Made by a program: the position numbers and the translations under genes
The notes under the pieces: model-generated
Seen by the model: the letters and a program-made list of their open reading frames with translations, nothing else
What the model was told of the DNA's origin: nothing
Databases searched by the model: none
DNA from: Hyalella azteca
Taxonomy: Eukaryota; Arthropoda; Malacostraca; Amphipoda; Hyalellidae
Reading direction: 5' to 3'
Length of the DNA: 64,000 nt
Assembly: GCF_000764305.2 (NCBI RefSeq)
Contig: NW_025935155.1
Span: 6,259 to 70,258, forward strand
Shown here: piece after piece, positions 59,701-64,000 of the stretch
How the letters are laid out: every line of letters begins with the position of its first letter
Numbering within the stretch: the stretch's first letter is position 1

Positions 59701-61672
59701 GTAAATTTTCCAATTTATCTTTCTCCGATAACTAAGGCGGTGATTTTGAAAATTTTAGGGCAAACTGTGTGAGATTCAACCAATTTATTTGTCATATAAA
59801 AATTTAAATGCCTACCGCGAGGATTTCGCTCACCGAGTTTGCCGAGTCCAGCGAAGATGACGAAGGCGGTGATGGTGAAGTAGACGCCCACCTCGTACCA
59901 GCGGAGCGACGCTACGTACACCCCGGGCTCGTGCTCGTGGTGATAGTGAGCGCAGGGGTCATCGTCAACGATGTCTCCTGAAAAGTGGGTCTCGGGGGTT
60001 TGTAGGTACGACGGGAAGTAACATGAGTTAGGGAATGATAATATGAGAAAGTTTTTGGGGTGGAATGTACGATGAGGAGCAAACATGAGTGGGGAGTGAT
60101 GATATAGAAGGAAGTTTCAGGAGTGGGAAGGTACGACGAGAAGTAAACATGAGTGGGGGAGTGATAATAGAAGAAAGTATAAGGGGTGGTAGGTACGACA
60201 AGAAGCAAACATGAGTGGGGAGTGATAATAGAAGAAAGTATAAGGGGTGGTAGGTACGACAAGAAGCAAACATGAGTGGGGAGTGATAATAGAAGGAAGT
60301 TTCAGGAGTGGATGGTACGACGAGAAGTAAACATGAGTGGGGGACTGATGTTAGAAGGAAATTTAAAGGGTGGAATGTGCTACGAGAAGCTAACATGAGT
60401 GGGGGAGTAACAATAGAAGCAAGTTTAAGGAGTGGAAGGTTGGACGGGAAATGATCATGAGTGGACGAGTGACAATCTACCGGAATTTCAGTGGTGGGAA
60501 GGTTTGACGAGAAATAAACATTAGTGATTATGTGAGAGACAATAAAAAATGACAATGAATTATTGATAAAGTAGAAGACCACAATAGTTTGGAGCGAACT
60601 ATTATTTTAACGGTTTCCCTGCAAAATCACTCAAGGTACCTGGGAAAAATGGACAGAATTAAAGCAATGGATTTTATAGGCGGAATCCGCTATAATCCGT
60701 TTCAAATAGGTCATTGAATTTACCCCGGCTCTCCATTTAATGACCTATAATAAGTTCTGAATTTCTAATTTAGAGACACAGAACGATAATATATAAAAAT
60801 TTGAAAATATTCCGAAGAAATATTCAAGTGTGCTCACCAGGCTGAACAATTATGACGTCTGGTTTTACGTTGCTGGCCTCGAGCTCTCCTGGGATCGTTT
60901 CTTGTGGACTGAGTTCTGCCGCAGCGTCAGACTTTGGCTGCAAGAGCAAGTGGACCTCAGGATGAACCTCATCGGCGGGAATTGCTTCTTGGGGCTGTTG
61001 AGGGGAAATCTTATCTTCTGGCAAATCTTTCACAGATGCGATATTATCATAATCGTGACCTCTAGAGTCCAATGCAGGATCTTTTATGTTGAAGTCGGCT
61101 GGAGCTGCCTCGTCTATCGGAAAGTCTTCAGAGATTGGAGGTTTTTCGGGATCGACGAACATGTATTCAAAGTTCGGAGAATCTTTGACATCCTCATTTT
61201 TGCTGCTTTCTGGGAACAGGGCGATTTGTTCCCGTACACTATCATCATCATCTGTTTTGTTAGTGTCGTTGTTGATTGAAGTTCTTTCTGCTTCGGGGGT
61301 AGTTGATGCATTTATGTTGACATTGTCTGGTGCAATGCCCAAGTTTCTTCGCCGTCTTTTGAGAGGCCACTCTGCACTACGCAAATCCTTAGTATGATTT
61401 ACTAAATTTAATCGGTGATATGATAAACTATTTTGAAAATTTTCATATTCTCTTCCTATTTCACTTGAAATGTTTTTGTCCGTGATTGGAAAATTTTGGG
61501 TGAAATTCAATGACTCCAAATAGTCTGTATCAAGTCCGTAGACTTTGCGGTAATCTACTATGTTCTCTTCCACTTTCCAATTTTGGTCTGGTGGTGCATG
61601 TATTTTGAAGGCCAATATCTGAACTGCAGACAATCCACAGAGGACAATCACGACTTTCAGATCAAGCTTCAT
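47576..61672 (-). CDS. Gene B: Na+/H+ exchanger (SLC9, NHE1-5 type), whole gene, 21 coding exons
   Basis: Electroneutral plasma-membrane antiporter predicted to exchange Na+ for H+ and so control cell pH, volume or epithelial ion uptake. Spliced coding length is 3165 nt (about 1054 residues) with phases consistent at every junction. Order: signal peptide and acidic ectodomain (residues 1-278), transporter core (about 290-716), cytoplasmic tail (about 717-1054). Seen in the core: [49 protein letters not shown] with the Asn-Asp pair near residues 486-487 that the family uses for transport, and [13 protein letters not shown] with Arg near 678. These place it in the CPA1/SLC9 family; the subtype (NHE1, 2, 3 or 5-like) was not resolved. 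The first ATG used is 61672 because it puts the hydrophobic segment at the N terminus; an in-frame ATG at 61771 is also open. The last exon is duplicated, so the gene may also end at 47285. Exon limits are in the exon entries. Confidence 0.92.
48350..48372 (-). CDS. Gene B exon 20: 23-nt microexon
   Basis: 23 nt, phase 2 to 1, acceptor TTTTCAG and donor GTCAGT. Encodes DFHRDVS. Inferred because it is the only piece between exons 19 and 21 that has both splice sites and joins phase 2 to phase 1 without a stop. Not confirmed by a clear counterpart in gene A. Confidence 0.6.
48583..48715. repeat. ATTCAATCCAATT array next to gene B exon 19 donor
   Basis: About ten imperfect copies of a short unit ATTCAATCCAATT, ending about 10 bases from the donor. 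The splice site itself is not in the unit. Confidence 0.85.
48726..48919 (-). CDS. Gene B exon 19: [10 protein letters not shown] tail exon
   Basis: 194 nt, phase 0 to 2, acceptor TTCGCAG, donor GTGAGT. Encodes [20 protein letters not shown], then a basic helix ([18 protein letters not shown]) and a Gly/Ser linker. LHYT-x-N-(R/K)-NL is shared with gene A exon 19. Reading past the donor gives an immediate TGA. An ATTCAATCCA-type repeat begins about 10 bases beyond the donor. Confidence 0.87.
49345..49504 (-). CDS. Gene B exon 18: Ser/Arg-rich tail exon
   Basis: 160 nt, phase 2 to 0. Encodes [20 protein letters not shown], several basophilic kinase-like RRxS sites, and then [19 protein letters not shown]. 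The last block aligns with QEDAKLLRRAISSNPYNQ in gene A exon 18. Confidence 0.85.
50195..50260 (-). CDS. Gene B exon 17: cytoplasmic tail
   Basis: 66 nt, phase 2 to 2, acceptor TTACAG, donor GTTAGA (weak). Encodes [20 protein letters not shown], a divergent linker. Placement rests on matching phase and on gene A exon 17 having the same position and phase. Confidence 0.75.
50991..51119 (-). CDS. Gene B exon 16: cytoplasmic tail
   Basis: 129 nt, phase 2 to 2. Encodes [20 protein letters not shown] and a polar stretch ending RGSQDK. The donor is AA-GTAATT; reading through it meets TAA at once, so an unspliced message would end here. Matches gene A exon 16 in size within 3 nt. Confidence 0.82.
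51420..51520 (-). CDS. Gene B exon 15: cytoplasmic tail
   Basis: 101 nt, phase 0 to 2, acceptor GTGCAG and donor GTGAGC. Encodes [20 protein letters not shown] and KLYEKIAIT. In the family this juxtamembrane tail region binds calcineurin-homologous protein or lipids; the sequence only suggests that role. Confidence 0.88.
51726..51881 (-). CDS. Gene B exon 14: end of core and start of cytoplasmic tail
   Basis: 156 nt, phase 0 to 0, donor AGG-GTGAGT. Encodes [13 protein letters not shown], equal to the family's QG(I/L)T(I/V)xPLVxxLxV, then an amphipathic stretch ending [18 protein letters not shown], the HxxxGIEDxxGxxG block that starts the regulatory tail. Confidence 0.92.
51886..52010. repeat. 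60-bp tandem duplication next to gene B exon 14 acceptor
   Basis: Two copies of AAAACAAATAT(A/G)AATTTTTA through TAATAGTTCA, starting about five bases outside the acceptor. Confidence 0.85.
52355..52554 (-). CDS. Gene B exon 13: [12 protein letters not shown] helix
   Basis: 200 nt, phase 1 to 0. Encodes [20 protein letters not shown], then [10 protein letters not shown] with the conserved Arg, and ends FTVFVQ at a GTAAGA donor. The acceptor CGACAG at 52555 was chosen because it restores phase 1 and gives the same spacing from RVM to NHYR as other NHEs; an AG at 52601 is open further upstream but puts the frame out. The polypyrimidine tract is poor. Confidence 0.9.
52876..52997 (-). CDS. Gene B exon 12: [11 protein letters not shown] helices (no counterpart seen in gene A)
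   Basis: 122 nt, phase 2 to 1, acceptor GTGCAG and donor GTGAGT. Encodes [20 protein letters not shown] then [12 protein letters not shown], two core helices (family pattern S-E-(A/T)-(I/L)-IF-x-FLG and FCL(I/V)xRV). No similar sequence is visible at the matching place in gene A. Confidence 0.92.
53638..53733 (-). CDS. Gene B exon 11: [15 protein letters not shown] segment
   Basis: 96 nt, phase 2 to 2, donor GTAATG. Encodes [20 protein letters not shown] and [11 protein letters not shown], equal to the (V/A)NIS-x-KS-x-TT(V/I)KYFxKM block of NHE1-5. Confidence 0.92.
54501..54582 (-). CDS. Gene B exon 10: [19 protein letters not shown] helix
   Basis: 82 nt, phase 1 to 2, acceptor GATGCAG. Encodes [20 protein letters not shown] and FHFSGII, matching the family pattern EP-x6-YLxYLxAE-x-(F/L)-x-LSGI. 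The donor is GTAGCG, somewhat weak. Confidence 0.92.
54872..54957. repeat. Inverted repeat CATGTCGCAGAAT, 86 bases end to end
   Basis: Perfect 13-bp arms with about 55 bases between them, in gene B intron 9. TGTCGCA-like words recur just after it. Might be a tiny terminal-inverted-repeat element. Confidence 0.5.
55566..55701 (-). CDS. Gene B exon 9: [12 protein letters not shown] helix
   Basis: 136 nt, phase 0 to 1, acceptor GTGCAG and donor GTCAGT. Encodes [20 protein letters not shown] and a second hydrophobic stretch ending FTKFTGTVR. Corresponds to the FFVVxxGGxxxG segment of NHE proteins. Confidence 0.92.
56005..56182 (-). CDS. Gene B exon 8: AVDPVAV and ND-motif transport helices
   Basis: 178 nt, phase 2 to 0. 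Encodes [18 protein letters not shown] and [19 protein letters not shown]. The Asp of AVDPVAV and the Asn-Asp pair of SLLND are the residues the SLC9 family is known to need for ion binding and transport; all are present. The strongest single diagnostic exon of the gene. Confidence 0.95.
57595..57649 (-). CDS. Gene B exon 7: core helix segment
   Basis: 55 nt, phase 1 to 2, donor GTGAGT. Encodes [18 protein letters not shown], the short divergent loop before the SAVDPVAV helix. Same length and phase as gene A exon 7 but only moderately similar, as expected for a loop. Confidence 0.85.
58195..58222 (-). CDS. Gene B exon 6: 28-nt microexon
   Basis: 28 nt, phase 0 to 1, acceptor AACAG and donor GTGAGT. 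Encodes GTLMNAFFI, matching the (V/I)GTLxNAxxxG stretch of SLC9 proteins. The 28-nt size is the same in gene A. Confidence 0.88.
58410..58491 (-). CDS. Gene B exon 5: [11 protein letters not shown] core segment
   Basis: 82 nt, phase 2 to 0, donor GTGAGT. Encodes [20 protein letters not shown] and VLVFAVF, corresponding to the PPI-x-L-(D/E)-(A/S)-(G/A)-Y region of SLC9 exchangers. Confidence 0.92.
58733..58995. repeat. Triplication of the 3' half of gene B exon 4 with its donor
   Basis: Three copies of a unit of about 80-90 bases. Each has TGCTGCCGCC-GTGAGTGATC on the minus strand. The copy ending at 58743 still codes for a version of the exon end ([11 protein letters not shown]), and the one ending at 58833 has lost part of it. 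Neither has a usable acceptor. Confidence 0.88.
58912..58995 (-). CDS. Gene B exon 4: loop and FF-MVLLPP segment
   Basis: 84 nt, phase 2 to 2, donor GTGAGT after GCCGCC. Encodes [17 protein letters not shown], leading into the conserved LLPPI helix. The 3' half of this exon together with its donor is repeated twice more, imperfectly, in the next intron (donor copies after 58833 and 58743). Confidence 0.88.
59373..59472 (-). CDS. Gene B exon 3: [10 protein letters not shown] helix
   Basis: 100 nt, phase 1 to 2. Encodes [20 protein letters not shown] and a following hydrophobic run. VPESCLLIV is a hallmark of NHE1-5 type exchangers. Nearly identical at protein level to gene A exon 3 until the last few residues. 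Confidence 0.9.
59834..59977 (-). CDS. Gene B exon 2: first core membrane helix
   Basis: 144 nt, phase 1 to 1, acceptor CTTTTCAG and donor GTGAGC. Encodes a His-rich linker (HYHHEHEPG) and then [20 protein letters not shown], the helix that begins the conserved SLC9 core. A roughly 60-bp minisatellite begins about 15 bases from its acceptor, inside the preceding intron. Confidence 0.9.
59990..60520. repeat. 60-bp minisatellite in gene B intron 1
   Basis: About eight copies of a unit with AAACATGAGTGGGG(G)AGTGATAATAGAAGGAA and GGTACGACGAGAAG. It starts about 15 bases outside the exon 2 acceptor. Long open frames on the minus strand here are produced by the repeat. Confidence 0.9.
60838..61672 (-). 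CDS. Gene B exon 1: signal peptide and acidic ectodomain
   Basis: Encodes residues 1-278 and ends in phase 1 at a GTGAGC donor. Starts [20 protein letters not shown], a typical cleavable signal peptide. The rest is hydrophilic and rich in Asp, Glu, Pro and Ser, with six N-glycosylation sequons (NFT, NIS, NHT, NAS, NDT, NKT) and a KRRRR cluster that could be a furin-type cleavage site. No known domain recognised. Most SLC9 proteins have a far shorter segment before the first core helices. Its place in the gene is supported by a clean phase-1 junction to exon 2. Confidence 0.8.
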
Positions 61673-61805
61673 TTCCAAAACTTCGGTACATGTATCGTCA
61701 AATTGATAAAAAAAATCGTAAAATATATCTATAAATAATAAAACATATGGGTTAGACTCATACACAAACATTGGCTAAGCGTAAAAATTGATTGAGCACT
61801 AACCA

Positions 61806-61812
61806 TTATATA
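61806..61812 (-). promoter_or_regulatory. Candidate TATA box of gene B
   Basis: TATATAA on the minus strand 134 bases upstream of the chosen ATG. Position is right for a short 5' leader; TATA-like words are frequent in this AT-rich DNA. Confidence 0.35.
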
Positions 61813-61814
61813 AC

Positions 61815-64000
61815 ACAGCCGTTCTTGGGACCACTTTAATATTAAAATAGCTACAATTTCTTATATATCTACGGAAATAATGAATACTTGTTTTTTCTTG
61901 CAGTCGTTAATGAACAAATACGATAATGCGTTGATGACACTTATGACGCTAGACAACTAATTTATCTTAGATTGAAACCCATTCACGAGATCTGTCATGC
62001 ATAACCAAGTTGATTTGCACTTATATATACTTCTTCGTGATAGTGGATAAATCTTCGAGATTTAAAGCGAAAAAAAGTTTGTTCGTGAGAAACTTAAATG
62101 CAAGTACGTGGCTATCTAACAGCCAAAGGTAAAAATGGAAACATTGTAACAGACCTTTAATAAGTTAAATTGTTTGTATTTATTTGTTGTGAGATAGCAA
62201 GTTACAGAATCAATAATGTTCAATCTAACTTTACACGTGCATGCGGTACACGCGATAGAAGCGGCTGAATATAGAGCCTCAGTACAGGTTTTCTCAGCCG
62301 AAAATACCGTACATTTTTAGATACACGACATGCATCATAAAACTTTTTTGAGATCTCGACATGACATCAAAATGGATCGGAAATTTCCGACCCTGCTTGC
62401 ACTAATAAATGTTGAATACCATTGACCGATCGATGGCTAGTATAGTCTATAATAATTTGACTGTGTTTTTTAATCAGGCAGTGTCTTTTTACAACAACTC
62501 AAAAATATAGCGTTCAACGAAGTCAAATATGTTAAATGTTAAATATGATATCTCTCAAAAATTTATTCACAGTAACTGTGAAAAGTTAAAGATTAACTAT
62601 TCTTTCACTAGATCTACGAATAGGTTTAAACAGATGTAACATTATTGAGCGTTCTTCACACAGTCTTCGCAGTGCCTTCTAATACGCACACTTTTCATAC
62701 CCACACAGCCTCTCCGTTCAAACAATACAGGGTCATCGTGTAAGGGCTTGTATTATCAACTGTAATAGCCTCTCCCTACAAAAAACTAACTTACTTATTT
62801 TAACCAAAAATTTTAATTAACGTTTAATTAACACAGTAAGCCAATTGGGGCATATTTCGGTTCCATGACTTTGTATTTTTATTGAATATAATCGAAACGC
62901 CAAAACAATACTTTTTTATCGCAATATTCCAAGTTACAATGCTATGAAGCATCACAAATTAGATTTAAACCAAGTAAGTTTAACCTCTAGATCAATAACT
63001 GTCAATTGATCTCTTAACGCAATAAAAACACTGAAAAAACTGCGCATCAAAAGCATATGAACGTATCTTTTCAACCATAACTACCATGGCGCAAAAATTA
63101 CACGTTCTAAGCGTCAAATAATTGTCACAGTCTGGCAGCGCACGATAAGCAAGAAAAATTCTCTCAGGCTCCAGGCGCATTAATAGACGGACGAAGCAAA
63201 AACTGGACAGACCTGGAGCTTGGAATGAGCTGGTACACCTCCGCTCATGTATAAAGCTTGATCACCCCTGCTATATAATGCGATGCTCAGTCCCTTCCCA
63301 CACCTTCCCCACCTCTATCTCATATATATCGTTTCTCTCGTTTTTTAGCGCTCTTTCTCATTATGGACAAAATTCCCTATTGTGCTCGTCATGTCCGTCT
63401 GTTCGTCTGTCTGTCTGTCCGTCCGTGACTCTAGGTTTTCGTCGACGAGAAAATGCGCTCTCTGTCACTCACTGCAGTGAGTACTGAGTTATATTTTTTC
63501 GTCATCATCGCACCTAGTTACTCCCCCTCAATTATCATGACTATTTTTATTAGTTTTCCTGTTGCGCGTTATAACACGCAAAAATATCATAATATCAGAA
63601 ATCATAATATCATAATTATCATAAAACTCGAATCATAGCAATTTGTTGGTAATTATATATCAGCTTTGATGATATAAATTATATCTTAAGTAATTTTGCT
63701 ACTGAGCGCTACATTGCCTAAATATGGCAGCATGGCATGCCAGGCAGCTAATGCTTCGCATATTTAATAATGCGCTCTCTGATGCAAATTATGTTTACAA
63801 TGTTTTAGTGAATTACTCATAAAGTAGTTTTGGTTAAAATCATTATGCATTTTAGAGTTTTTTTAAAGCTATTGTCAGCGCCAGAACAAATCTAGTTTAA
63901 CTATTGTTCCAATCAAACAGTTCGCTAATTATTATTCACATCATAGCTTTCAGGAGCAGATGGCCGCTACAGAAAGCGCCAGTTTACGGTAAATTGTCGT
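61815..64000. other. 5' flank of gene B
   Basis: AT-rich intergenic DNA. A (GTCT/GTCC)n simple repeat lies at about 63390-63428. No further gene recognised. Confidence 0.45.

Noticed and set aside
59912..60582. Long minus-strand open frames (116 and 184 codons) in gene B intron 1
   Set aside because: They are repetitive translations of the 60-bp minisatellite (repeating [12 protein letters not shown] words) and lack splice or start support.
60830..61397. Plus-strand frames of 149 and 103 codons
   Set aside because: Antisense shadows of gene B exon 1.

Overview
This window looks like animal nuclear DNA, AT-rich and full of introns. Small, well-conserved exons are separated by introns of about 0.1 to 6 kb, and there are tRNA-derived SINEs, a piggyBac-type MITE and many minisatellites. 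An arthropod, perhaps a crustacean, fits best, but nothing fixes the species.

Two head-to-tail genes for plasma-membrane Na+/H+ exchangers (SLC9/NHE1-5 type) lie on the minus strand. I traced them exon by exon, requiring GT/AG splice sites and continuous reading phase. Gene B (61672 to 47576, 21 exons) gives an uninterrupted model of about 1054 residues. Gene A (29466 to 2754, 21 exons found) has the same exon sizes and phases through the whole transporter core, so the pair arose by tandem duplication. Gene A lacks a recognisable copy of one core exon, the counterpart of gene B exon 12 (122 nt). The phases of its neighbours require an exon of that length class, so either the exon fell into a repeat or assembly error near 14.2-15.0 kb, or gene A is broken.

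Each gene opens with a large first exon (about 270 codons) carrying a hydrophobic signal/anchor and an acidic, Ser/Thr-rich tail that shows no clear similarity between the copies. The cytoplasmic C-terminal tails also differ. Gene A additionally has a possible cassette exon (28378-28298) and a possible alternative terminal exon (27025-26811). Both are phase-compatible with exon 1 and could yield a short secreted or anchored protein without the transporter.

The most unusual feature is that minisatellites sit on the exon edges. At five gene A junctions (exons 9, 10, 13, 14 and 18) the repeat unit contains the splice site itself, and for exon 13 also the first exon codons. In gene B the 3' end of exon 4 is triplicated with its splice donor, and the whole last coding exon is duplicated almost perfectly.

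Layout: 1-2.7 kb, 3' flank of gene A with a 25-bp satellite, a double-CRE palindrome and a possible plus-strand first exon; 2.7-29.5 kb, gene A; 29.5-47.2 kb, intergenic with a SINE, MITEs and hairpins; 47.3-61.7 kb, gene B; 61.8-64 kb, 5' flank of gene B.
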